Assembly: GCA_014379065.1 (NCBI GenBank)
Contig: JACMMM010000347.1
Span: forward strand, 1-5,626
DNA length: 5,626 nt
Direction of reading: 5' to 3'
From: Saprospiraceae bacterium
Lineage (GTDB): Bacteria; Bacteroidota; Bacteroidia; Chitinophagales; Saprospiraceae
In this document: piece by piece, positions 1-5,626 of the stretch
How the letters are laid out: each line of letters opens with the position of its first letter
Numbering within the stretch: position 1 is the stretch's first letter
Notes under the pieces: model-generated
Databases searched by the model: none
Told to the model about the DNA's origin: nothing
The model's input: the letters and a program-made list of their open reading frames with translations, nothing else
Made by a program: the position numbers and the translations under genes

Positions 1-683
1 AAAAAGAATCCCCCCGCTATGCCAACCTCCGGCCCGGCCAAAGCATGGAAACCATAAGCCTGGCCGAGGCGCTTGAGTCTTTCCAACTCCCGCGGACACT
101 AGGTGAGTTCAACGGCGAAATCCTTGAAGTGAATACAGGCCGCTATGGGCCGTATGTCAAATTCGGCAGCACTTTTATCAGCCTGACAAAAGGCGAAGAC
201 CCGTTTGAGACCACTTATGATCGCGCCGTAGAATTGGTAAAAGCACGGCTAGAAGCGGATCGCCCTCTTGGAAGTTATCAGGAATTGCCCATCACAAAAG
301 GCAAGGGTCGTTTTGGGCCGTTTATCAAGTGGGCCGACTTGTTTGTGAACGTGCCGCCCAAAATCAATTTCGACGCTCTTACAGAGGTTCAGGCCATTGA
401 TCTAATCAAACAGAAAATAGAAAAAGAGGCCAACCGGTATATCCAGCACTGGCCAGAAGAGACCATTGCTATTGAAAACGGGCGTTGGGGGCCGTTCATC
501 CGTTTCAAAAAAGAAAACCTGAAACTCCCGCCATTCGACGGCGCAAAAATGACCGCCGACCAAGCCGCCAGCCTTTCATTGGCCGATGTAAAGGCGATTA
601 TTGAAAAGGAAATGCCGGGGGCTTTTGATGCCAAAAAGGCTGCTCCGAAAGGGAAAGCCGCGCCTAAGCCGAAGAAGAAATAG
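1..683 (+). CDS. topA: DNA topoisomerase I, C-terminal part (5' end outside window)
   Basis: This is the C-terminal 226 residues of a type IA DNA topoisomerase, which relaxes negatively supercoiled DNA in the cytoplasm. The frame is open to the left edge; the first full codon is at 3, and the ATG at 45 is internal because the residues before it (ending YANLRPGQS) already read as topA. The segment with PRTLGEF (about 99-110) leads into three tandem C-terminal repeat modules, each marked by a G-R-aromatic-G-P-aromatic core: GRYGPYVKFG (138-167), GRFGPFIKW (306-332) and GRWGPFIRF (480-506), spaced 56-58 residues apart. Such repeats bind single-stranded DNA in this family. The protein ends in a Lys/Ala/Pro tail (KGKAAPKPKKK), a common basic ending in bacterial TopA. 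The TOPRIM domain and catalytic Tyr lie upstream and cannot be checked. Stop is TAG at 681-683, followed by two stem-loops. Confidence 0.93.
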   Translation, partial: KESPRYANLRPGQSMETISLAEALESFQLPRTLGEFNGEILEVNTGRYGPYVKFGSTFISLTKGEDPFETTYDRAVELVKARLEADRPLGSYQELPITKGKGRFGPFIKWADLFVNVPPKINFDALTEVQAIDLIKQKIEKEANRYIQHWPEETIAIENGRWGPFIRFKKENLKLPPFDGAKMTADQAASLSLADVKAIIEKEMPGAFDAKKAAPKGKAAPKPKKK

Positions 684-691
684 TGGAAGCG

Positions 692-710
692 CGTTTCGAG
701 CGACGAAACG
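692..710 (+). other. Small stem-loop just after topA
   Basis: CGTTTCG (692-698) pairs perfectly with CGAAACG (704-710) across a five-base loop, starting 9 bases after the topA stop. No T-run follows (AAAGG comes next), so it is not a standard intrinsic terminator. It could protect the mRNA 3' end or assist the larger hairpin downstream. A role is inference only. Confidence 0.45.
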
Positions 711-739
711 AAAGGCATAAGTAATCACACATTTTGAGG

Positions 740-824
740 TTATAAAAAACACATAGGCACAGTAGGATATATAGTTTTGAAAATCAGGACTATGTGCCCT
801 ATTGTGCCTATGTGTTTTTTATAA
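740..824 (+). terminator. Very long hairpin, probable (bidirectional) terminator of topA
   Basis: Bases 740-780 pair with 784-824 (paired positions sum to 1564), giving 41 consecutive positions around a three-base AAA loop. The only non-pair is A767/C797; G-U type pairs occur at 762/802, 768/796, 770/794, 776/788 and 777/787. Two more pairs (738-739 with 826-827) form if A825 is bulged out. The outer arm holds AAAAAA (744-749) against TTTTTT (815-820), so a transcript from either side meets a GC-containing stem followed by a U-run; this fits a bidirectional terminator. The stem is far longer than most terminators. From memory, intergenic palindromes with similar CACATAGGCAC/GTGCCTATGTG wording recur in Bacteroidota genomes, so it may be one copy of a repeat family. 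Confidence 0.75.
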
Positions 825-884
825 ACCATCTGCCTTCAGGCATTTATTTTATTCAATCCTTAATTTTTAAACACACATACGCTT

Positions 885-3014
885 ATGAAGCAACTTTTCA
901 CATTCGTTTTATTATTTCAGTTCATTGCGGTTTTTTGCCAACCTGTTTTGGTCAAAGACATTCAAACAGGCTCCGCTCCTTCCTTGGACGATTACGAAGC
1001 GGAATCTCTGGTCATAGGGAACACGCTTTTTTTTGTTGCAAACGATGGTGTAACGGGGGACGAGCTCTGGAAATCTGACGGATCAGCGGCAGGAACAGTT
1101 CTTGTCAAAGACATAAATTCAGGTATAAGCACTGGCGCTGCGGGTTTTTATACAGATTTTAATGGGCAGCTATTTTTTGGGGGCGATGACCCTGCTAATG
1201 GATTTGAGGTATGGAAATCAGATGGGACAGAGGCCGGGACTGTTTTGCTGCGCGATGCTTGTTCTGGCACTTGCGATGGCCCTTATTATGGTTACAATAA
1301 GCCTGAATTTGCGGAATACAACGGAAAATTGTATTTTCTCTCGGAAGGCAGCGGTATCGGCCAGGAAATTTGGTCAACCGACGGTACGGCAGCAGGCACC
1401 GCATTGGCCGTGGATGTTTATCCTGGCTTTTTTAGCAGCGACCCAGGCAATATGCATGTGCATAATGGGAAATTGTACTTTTCCGGGAATTCATTTGATT
1501 ATGGTGCCGAACTCTTTGTAACGGACGGCACCTCGGCAGGAACTCAATTGGTCAAGGATACCTGGACAGGTCCCTTTGCCTGGGGCGGCGCAAGTAATTT
1601 GATCTCTTTGGGAAACATTTTCTTCTATGTAGCATCAGATGGCACCCATGGACGGGAACTTTGGAAATCTGACGGAACAACAAACGGCACTTCGCTTGTA
1701 AAAGATATTTTTCCTGATAGTGGAAATGGTATAGGGGATGTTAGCGAGCGCGCTTTCATTGTATTCAACAACAAGCTGTTTTTCACCGCCAAAGATGGAA
1801 CTTCGGGCAATGAAATTTGGTCAACTGATGGTACAGAAGCGGGCACTCAAAAACTAAAGGACATTGCGTCTGGAGGCGCAAATGTTTTTGGAGGATTTTT
1901 AGGAGTCCTCAATGGCAAATTGATTTTCAACGGATTTAACGGCACCAATGGAGATGAACTGTGGAGCACAGACGGCACTGCTTCGGGCACCGTGTTGCTT
2001 AAGGATATCTTCCCCGGGTTCATTGGTAGCAGCATTGGTTCTGATGCATTTATCCACAATGACCGCATGTTTTTCAAAGCCAGCGACGGCGTAATTGGCT
2101 CAGAACTTTGGATTACAGATGGCACCGCTTCCGGCACTATATTGTTGGCCGACATCAATCCGGCGGGTAGTTCCGCCCCTTCTAATTTCCATGTTATTGG
2201 TGACAATCTTTACTTTTTTGCCCAAAACAGCGTAGTTGGAAGGGAACTCTGGAAATTGGCACTGGAAATTCCAACGGCGGCACTCACCGTTTCTGCGGAT
2301 ACTGCTTGCCCGCAGGAGATTTTGACTTTCAATGCAATTCCTGCTTCGGGAAATACTCCAACGTATCAATGGACTTTTGGCGCTGGCGCACAACCGCTTA
2401 CGGCGCAGGGCGTAGGTCCACATAATGTCAAATACTCCACTGCTGGCAACAAAACCGTTCGCCTCATAACATCGAACCCTTTTGGCAGAGACACAGCATT
2501 TCAAACGATAACCGTGCTTTCGCTTCCTGTGGCCAATTTCAGCATTACTTCTGTGGGCCAAACAGCTACCTTCAACAATACGAGCATAAATGCCGTAACT
2601 TATCTCTGGGATTTTGGCGACGGCAACACGAGCACGGAGGAGGATCCAACCCACCATTATGCTGCGCCCGGGACTTATACGGTGAAATTGACCGCAAGCA
2701 ACCAATGCCAGACTGTTCAAAAGTCCGTTTCGATTACGCTACTCGTTGGAACAGACGAACTTCCGGTGGCTTTCAAAACGATCATCTCCCCTAATCCCTC
2801 TAATGGCGATTTTAAGGTCGAATTATCAGGTCAAAACATGGGAGCAATTGAGTTGAATCTGTTTGACGTTCAAGGCGTTCTGAAAGGAACCATTCAGTTA
2901 AATGAAGGTGAAAGACTGGCCTCTTTCAAAAATGATGAACGTAGCAAAGGAATCTATTTTCTGCACATAAAAACTAAAATGGGAACGAGGGTTCTTAAGG
3001 TTTTGCAGCAGTAA
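885..3014 (+). CDS. Secreted ELWxxDGT-repeat protein with PKD domain and T9SS sorting domain
   Basis: A 709-residue protein of unknown specific function, predicted to cross the inner membrane by Sec and the outer membrane by T9SS, then be released or anchored on the surface. Residues 1-19 form a signal peptide (MKQLF, then a hydrophobic stretch ending near FCQ). Residues 20-460 hold ELW(K/S)xDGTxxGTxLVKDI-type repeats; the ELW-like motifs start at 60, 108, 161, 209, 258, 310, 358, 407 and 454, a period of 47-53 residues. Residues 463-545 are a degenerate PKD-like domain (YQWTFGAG core). Residues 548-618 are a canonical PKD domain with WDFGDG at 575-580 and PGTYTVKL at 595-602. Residues 632-709 are a type A sorting domain: SPNPSNGDF, LFDVQG, GIYFLHI, RVLKVL. 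No enzymatic motif is visible; adhesion or carbohydrate/protein binding is a guess. The ATG at 885 is chosen because the signal peptide begins there; its leader is A/T-rich without a Shine-Dalgarno. It is bounded by hairpins on both sides, so probably transcribed alone. Confidence 0.93.
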   Translation: MKQLFTFVLLFQFIAVFCQPVLVKDIQTGSAPSLDDYEAESLVIGNTLFFVANDGVTGDELWKSDGSAAGTVLVKDINSGISTGAAGFYTDFNGQLFFGGDDPANGFEVWKSDGTEAGTVLLRDACSGTCDGPYYGYNKPEFAEYNGKLYFLSEGSGIGQEIWSTDGTAAGTALAVDVYPGFFSSDPGNMHVHNGKLYFSGNSFDYGAELFVTDGTSAGTQLVKDTWTGPFAWGGASNLISLGNIFFYVASDGTHGRELWKSDGTTNGTSLVKDIFPDSGNGIGDVSERAFIVFNNKLFFTAKDGTSGNEIWSTDGTEAGTQKLKDIASGGANVFGGFLGVLNGKLIFNGFNGTNGDELWSTDGTASGTVLLKDIFPGFIGSSIGSDAFIHNDRMFFKASDGVIGSELWITDGTASGTILLADINPAGSSAPSNFHVIGDNLYFFAQNSVVGRELWKLALEIPTAALTVSADTACPQEILTFNAIPASGNTPTYQWTFGAGAQPLTAQGVGPHNVKYSTAGNKTVRLITSNPFGRDTAFQTITVLSLPVANFSITSVGQTATFNNTSINAVTYLWDFGDGNTSTEEDPTHHYAAPGTYTVKLTASNQCQTVQKSVSITLLVGTDELPVAFKTIISPNPSNGDFKVELSGQNMGAIELNLFDVQGVLKGTIQLNEGERLASFKNDERSKGIYFLHIKTKMGTRVLKVLQQ
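942..2258 (+). repeat. Nine-unit ELWxxDGT protein repeat region, circularly permuted
   Basis: This part of the secreted protein (residues 20-458) is built from units of about 49 residues. A full unit reads roughly ELWKSDGTxAGTxLVKDI, a Gly/Ser/Pro loop, then NGKLYFxAxDGxxG. The region opens with the second half of a unit (PVLVKDIQTGS) and closes with only the first half of one (ELWKLAL, no DGT). The two halves together would make a ninth unit. Unit 4 has ELFVTDGT in place of ELW. The repeats have diverged at the DNA level, so this is an old protein repeat rather than recent tandem duplication. Confidence 0.88.
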
Positions 3015-3062
3015 AAATGGATACTTGAAAGGTATTGCGAGAAAAATTGAGCCTTGCGATTT

Positions 3063-3104
3063 ATGAGGGTGTCTTACAAGTGGGAAGACACCCTCATCTT
3101 TTTT
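3063..3104 (+). terminator. Rho-independent terminator
   Basis: ATGAGGGTGTCTT (3063-3075) pairs perfectly with AAGACACCCTCAT (3085-3097), giving 13 base pairs around a nine-base loop. One C and then TTTTTT (3099-3104) follow. It lies about 50 bases after the stop of the ELWxxDGT-repeat gene and on the same strand, so it very probably ends that transcript and separates it from the next gene. Confidence 0.88.
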
Positions 3105-3160
3105 GGAACTGTCACATTCTGGCCCACGAGCATCCCCGGCATTGTAATTGTAGCTAAATA

Positions 3161-3184
3161 TCCCAATATTTAATTTCCCAATAT
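3161..3184 (+). repeat. Short direct repeat TCCCAATAT upstream of the dockerin/cohesin-like gene
   Basis: TCCCAATAT occurs at 3161-3169 and again at 3176-3184, 15 bases apart, with a degraded third version (TCCTAATCCC, 3184-3193) running up to the start codon at 3197. It lies where promoter and leader elements would be. It may be a regulator binding site or simply an A/T-rich repeat; I recall similar CCCAATAT runs in other Bacteroidota intergenic DNA but cannot confirm this here. The remaining bases from 3105 to 3160 show nothing I can name. Confidence 0.35.
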
Positions 3185-3196
3185 CCTAATCCCGCC

Positions 3197-5389
3197 ATGA
3201 AAAATCTTCTGCTTTTCGCTGCATTCCTTTTGGCGAATTGTACTTTGGCCCAATGCCCCTACTATTCCACTTGTCCCACGGTTGCATCTCTTTTTTGCGA
3301 CTACTCCATCAATGACGCGCTTTATTGGAAAGCCGCACCGTACACCTGGAATCCCAGCCTGATGCTCTCTGACCTTCCTGAGGGCGATGTTGATCTAAGT
3401 ATCGTGGCACTAGACAGTTGTGGTGGCCAGAACATTTTGGTGGAATACACGCTTTTACTCGACCTCGATGGCAACGATACTGCGGAGACGGTAATACGCA
3501 GCAATGCCACACTTTCTGGTAAAGTCTTGTACAACAACATTTTAAGCCTCAACTACGCCCTTGGCGACACCATTGCATTCGATCACCGCACGGGCTTGCC
3601 TGATTCGATGAAATACCGGTTTGGATTGGAAACAACTCATTTCGCTGACTCAGTTGTCGCCAAATTGAAATGGACTACGGGCATCGAAAACCTGAACTAT
3701 TCCGTTCCAAAACTCCCCCTTGGAAAACACCATATTCTATGGCGGCTCGAGCAGGGTGGGGTAGAGCGGTTTTGTGAATATGGTTTTGAGCTGAAGGATT
3801 GTGCGCCGCCGGTGGTGACATGTGCCACTTTGCCAACAGTGAACCTATTACCAACTGGCAATATTTCCTTGTGGGCAAGTGATTTTGTCGAAAGCACAAA
3901 TGACAACATTACCCCGTCAAATTTGATAGAATTGGCTGTTCGTAAATCTGGGACGGGCGTTGGCTTTCCCTTAGATGATCAAGGTAATACTCAAGAATTA
4001 GTAACATTTGATTGTTGCGAACTGGGGGCACAAGGAGTAGAGGTATGGGGCAAGGATAAAGCAGGGTTGGTAAGCCAGTGCACTACTTATGTTATCATTC
4101 AGGATGGGACAGGCTTCTGTCCTACTGATAACTGTTGTGGTTGTAAGAACATAATTGCTTGCGCAAGAACCGAAGGACTAGATGGAGTCGAAGAAATGCG
4201 CTATAAATTGGAAGTAACCCCCGTTTTTTCACCGCCCTTTAATCTGATTGATTCATTAGGGAATGGTTGCGCAATATTTTATTTTATCCCTTTGAACTCG
4301 GCTATAAAATTAACACCCTCAAAAAACGATAACCCACTCAATGGCGTGACGACCTATGATTTGGTGTTGATGTCCAAGCACATTCTGGCCATAGAACCAT
4401 TGAACTCACCAAATAAAATGATTGCTGCCGACGCGAATAAAAGCGGCAGCATTACTACGTTTGATATTGTCGAGATTCGCAGGCTCATTCTTGGCATTTA
4501 TACTGATTTCCCCAACAATACCTCTTGGCGATTTGTGGACAAAGATTTTCAGTTTCCCAATACCCAAAATCCTTTTCAAACGGTTTTTCCAGAGACTGTT
4601 GTGCAGCAGCATTGGACAGGCATTCCAAGTGAGTTTAATTTTGCCAGTATCAAAGTAGGAGACGTAAACAATACTGCCGTAGCCAATGCCTCTACCCCGC
4701 CGCCTGTCGAAAGCCGCCGCGCCAGTTTCCTGGCCCTTCCCGATCTTGAGTTGAAAACAGGCGAAACCTATGAAATTCCAATCCATAGCACAGAAAACGC
4801 CCATTGGCTCGGACTGCAACTCAGCCTTGACTTCGACCCAGAATTGATTGATATTGAAGGCATTGAATCTTCCACATTGCCGGATTTTGACCAGAACAAT
4901 TGGGCGCAACCCCAAGCAGGGCGGCTTACTTTGAGTTGGTCGGAGGCTCAGTCTACGCGTATGGCCCCGAGCGCCGAATTGTTTCGGCTGCGCATCAAAG
5001 CCCGCGCCGACATTCAACTTTCTAAGGTCTTCAAAACCGATGAAAAACCGAGGTTGTACCCAGAAGCATACGAATTAGATGGTGTCGCCAGACCCTTGAA
5101 AATCGTTTTTTCTAAAAACAGTACGAGTAAAACAGCGCAGATTTTTATTCCGCAGCCCAATCCTACGACGGCCGGCGCGACGTTGCCCATTCAACTTTTG
5201 CAAGCGGAAAACATTCGCCTTGAAGTCTTTGACGGCACAGGGAAACTGCTCTGGGACAATGAATTAAAGTTGGAAAAAGGTAGTCATGCGCTGGAAATTC
5301 CGGCTTCGGTGATGTTGGGGGCAGAGGTGTATTTTTGGCGGGTGCAAACAGGTGGCGTGGTGAGAAGCGGGAAGATTATAAAGGGTTAA
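3197..5389 (+). CDS. Secreted multidomain protein: HYR-like, dockerin-like, cohesin-like, T9SS sorting domain
   Basis: A 730-residue exported protein of unknown precise role, probably an outer-surface structural or adhesive protein. Residues 1-19 are a signal peptide (MKNLLLFAAF, cleavage likely after LA, before QC). Residues 20-200 contain several Cys and no family I can name. Residues about 204-303 (DCAPPVVTC to VIIQD) resemble HYR-like modules of Saprospiraceae surface proteins. A Cys cluster (308, 313, 314, 316, 322) leads into a carboxypeptidase-regulatory-like beta module (about 315-375). Residues 377-433 form a dockerin type I-like pair: loop one (NDNPLNGVTTYD) is degenerate; loop two (DANKSGSITTFD, 412-423) keeps the calcium-loop pattern D-x-N-x-S-G-x-I-T-x-x-D. 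Residues about 509-638 (GETYEIPIH, LGLQLSLDFDPELIDIEGIE, LFRLRIKA) resemble a cohesin domain. Residues 648-730 are a type A sorting domain (PQPNPTTAG, LEVFDGTGKLLW, VYFWRVQTGG). ATG 3197 is supported by the signal peptide. The gene follows a terminator and is probably monocistronic. Domain calls are from sequence memory; the N-terminal ones are least sure. Confidence 0.92.
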   Translation: MKNLLLFAAFLLANCTLAQCPYYSTCPTVASLFCDYSINDALYWKAAPYTWNPSLMLSDLPEGDVDLSIVALDSCGGQNILVEYTLLLDLDGNDTAETVIRSNATLSGKVLYNNILSLNYALGDTIAFDHRTGLPDSMKYRFGLETTHFADSVVAKLKWTTGIENLNYSVPKLPLGKHHILWRLEQGGVERFCEYGFELKDCAPPVVTCATLPTVNLLPTGNISLWASDFVESTNDNITPSNLIELAVRKSGTGVGFPLDDQGNTQELVTFDCCELGAQGVEVWGKDKAGLVSQCTTYVIIQDGTGFCPTDNCCGCKNIIACARTEGLDGVEEMRYKLEVTPVFSPPFNLIDSLGNGCAIFYFIPLNSAIKLTPSKNDNPLNGVTTYDLVLMSKHILAIEPLNSPNKMIAADANKSGSITTFDIVEIRRLILGIYTDFPNNTSWRFVDKDFQFPNTQNPFQTVFPETVVQQHWTGIPSEFNFASIKVGDVNNTAVANASTPPPVESRRASFLALPDLELKTGETYEIPIHSTENAHWLGLQLSLDFDPELIDIEGIESSTLPDFDQNNWAQPQAGRLTLSWSEAQSTRMAPSAELFRLRIKARADIQLSKVFKTDEKPRLYPEAYELDGVARPLKIVFSKNSTSKTAQIFIPQPNPTTAGATLPIQLLQAENIRLEVFDGTGKLLWDNELKLEKGSHALEIPASVMLGAEVYFWRVQTGGVVRSGKIIKG

Positions 5390-5393
5390 TTTG

Positions 5394-5455
5394 AGCCACG
5401 AATTGCACAAATTTCCACTAAAATTGATTCGTGCAAATTCGTGGAATTCGTGGCT
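5394..5455. repeat. Segmented intergenic palindrome between the dockerin/cohesin-like gene and trpB
   Basis: The arms pair with positions summing to 10849. AGCCACGAATT (5394-5404) matches AATTCGTGGCT (5445-5455) perfectly, followed by CAC/GTG (5406-5408 with 5441-5443), AATTT/AAATT (5410-5414 with 5435-5439), CAC/GTG (5416-5418 with 5431-5433) and two A-T pairs. These are separated by single mismatches at 5405, 5409, 5415 and 5419, giving 24 of 28 positions paired with a short A/T loop. It starts 4 bases after one stop codon and ends 9 bases before the trpB ATG. No T-run follows on either side, so it is not a standard intrinsic terminator. From memory, palindromes with GCCACGAATT/AATTCGTGGC ends are common between genes in Bacteroidota. 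Confidence 0.75.
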
Positions 5456-5464
5456 GAAACATTT

Positions 5465-5626
5465 ATGGATCAAATGAATTACTTTTCTTACCCGGATGCT
5501 GGTGGACATTGGGGCGATTTTGGCGGTTCTTTCGTGCCAGAAACCCTGATGGCAAACCTTGATGAACTTAAAGCCGCGTATGCAGTGGCGCAGGATGATC
5601 CCGCGTTCCAAGCGGAGTTTCATCAA
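5465..5626 (+). CDS. trpB: Tryptophan synthase beta chain, N-terminal part (3' end outside window)
   Basis: The frame from ATG 5465 is open to the right edge and gives the first 54 residues of TrpB, the PLP-dependent subunit that joins indole and L-serine to make L-tryptophan, acting in the cytoplasm as an alpha2-beta2 complex with TrpA. The diagnostic stretch is residues 13-28, GGHWGDFGGSFVPETL, matching the G-x-(F/W)-G-x-FGG-x-FVPETL N-terminal signature of the family, followed by a helix with LDELKAAY and DPAFQAEF as expected. The PLP-binding Lys and the rest of the active site lie beyond the window, so intactness cannot be judged. A second ATG at 5474 (giving MNYFSYP) is an equally plausible start; neither has a Shine-Dalgarno. 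The upstream gene is unrelated, so trpB is not directly preceded by trpF, its usual neighbour in many trp operons. The palindrome at 5394-5455 occupies nearly all of its upstream gap. Confidence 0.93.
   Translation, partial: MDQMNYFSYPDAGGHWGDFGGSFVPETLMANLDELKAAYAVAQDDPAFQAEFHQ

Noticed and set aside
389..718. A minus-strand open frame overlapping the end of topA
   Set aside because: It is antisense to conserved topoisomerase C-terminal repeats and has no family resemblance.
772..779. TAGTTTTG, a perfect match to TAnnTTTG
   Set aside because: It lies inside the stem and loop side of the long hairpin, has no -33 TTG upstream, and is over 100 bases from the next start codon.
861..868. TAATTTTT as a -7 promoter element (Bacteroidota consensus TAnnTTTG) for the ELWxxDGT gene
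   Set aside because: It matches all but the last base and is well placed, but no TTG -33 element lies at the right distance, and such A/T words are common in this gap.
885..944. Lipoprotein signal (AVFC, Cys at residue 18) in the ELWxxDGT protein
   Set aside because: Phe just before the Cys is a poor lipobox residue, and the protein has a T9SS sorting domain; an ordinary signal peptidase I site is more likely.
942..2258. Repeat region as a DNA-level tandem or CRISPR-like array
   Set aside because: The periodicity is at protein level (about 49 residues) with diverged nucleotides; there are no identical short repeats with unique spacers.
2100..2720. A 206-codon open frame on the minus strand inside the ELWxxDGT/PKD gene
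   Set aside because: It is fully antisense to a well-supported coding region with clear domain motifs; its translation is rich in Arg, Cys and Ser with no recognisable family.
3148..3178. TTG (3148-3150) plus TAATTTCC (3171-3178) as a promoter for the dockerin/cohesin-like gene
   Set aside because: The spacing of 20 bases is right but the -7 element lacks the final TTTG, so the match is too weak to annotate.
4406..5017. A 203-codon open frame on the minus strand inside the dockerin/cohesin-like gene
   Set aside because: It overlaps the dockerin- and cohesin-like modules on the other strand and shows no motif; it looks like a shadow frame.
5390..5464. Trp leader peptide or attenuator upstream of trpB
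   Set aside because: There is no short open frame with Trp codons and no terminator T-run; the space is taken up by the palindrome.
5264..5626. A minus-strand open frame running to the right edge
   Set aside because: It crosses the T9SS sorting domain, the palindrome and the start of trpB, all of which have better explanations; its product has no recognisable features.

Overview
The window looks like chromosomal DNA from a Bacteroidota bacterium, most likely from the Saprospiria (Haliscomenobacter/Lewinella-like). Two large secreted proteins both end in a type IX secretion system (T9SS) type A sorting domain, a system confined to this phylum. One of them has the dockerin-plus-cohesin-like layout I associate with Saprospiraceae. 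No gene start has a convincing Shine-Dalgarno sequence, which is usual for the phylum. The lineage below phylum is inference from remembered protein style.

All four genes are on the + strand. (1) 1-683 is the 3' end of topA (DNA topoisomerase I): three C-terminal repeat modules and a lysine-rich tail, with the catalytic part lying upstream of the window. (2) 684-884 is non-coding and holds a small stem-loop and a very long, nearly perfect hairpin (740-824). (3) 885-3014 encodes a 709-residue secreted protein: signal peptide, nine ELWxxDGT-type repeat units, a degenerate PKD-like domain, a canonical PKD domain and a T9SS sorting domain. (4) 3015-3196 is non-coding and holds a textbook intrinsic terminator and a short direct repeat. 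(5) 3197-5389 encodes a 730-residue secreted protein: signal peptide, Cys-containing N-terminal region, HYR-like module, carboxypeptidase-regulatory-like module, dockerin-like module, cohesin-like module and T9SS sorting domain. (6) 5390-5464 is almost entirely filled by a segmented palindrome. (7) 5465-5626 is the 5' end of trpB (tryptophan synthase beta chain), cut by the window edge.

The genes do not form an obvious pathway. topA and trpB are housekeeping genes, and between them sit two unrelated-looking surface or secreted proteins that share only the export route. Each gene boundary carries its own, different inverted repeat, so the four genes are probably separate transcription units. 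I see no CRISPR array, tRNA, rRNA, transposase or defence system. The most interesting material is the set of intergenic palindromes, the closed-ring arrangement of the ELWxxDGT repeats, and the dockerin-like and cohesin-like modules in one chain.
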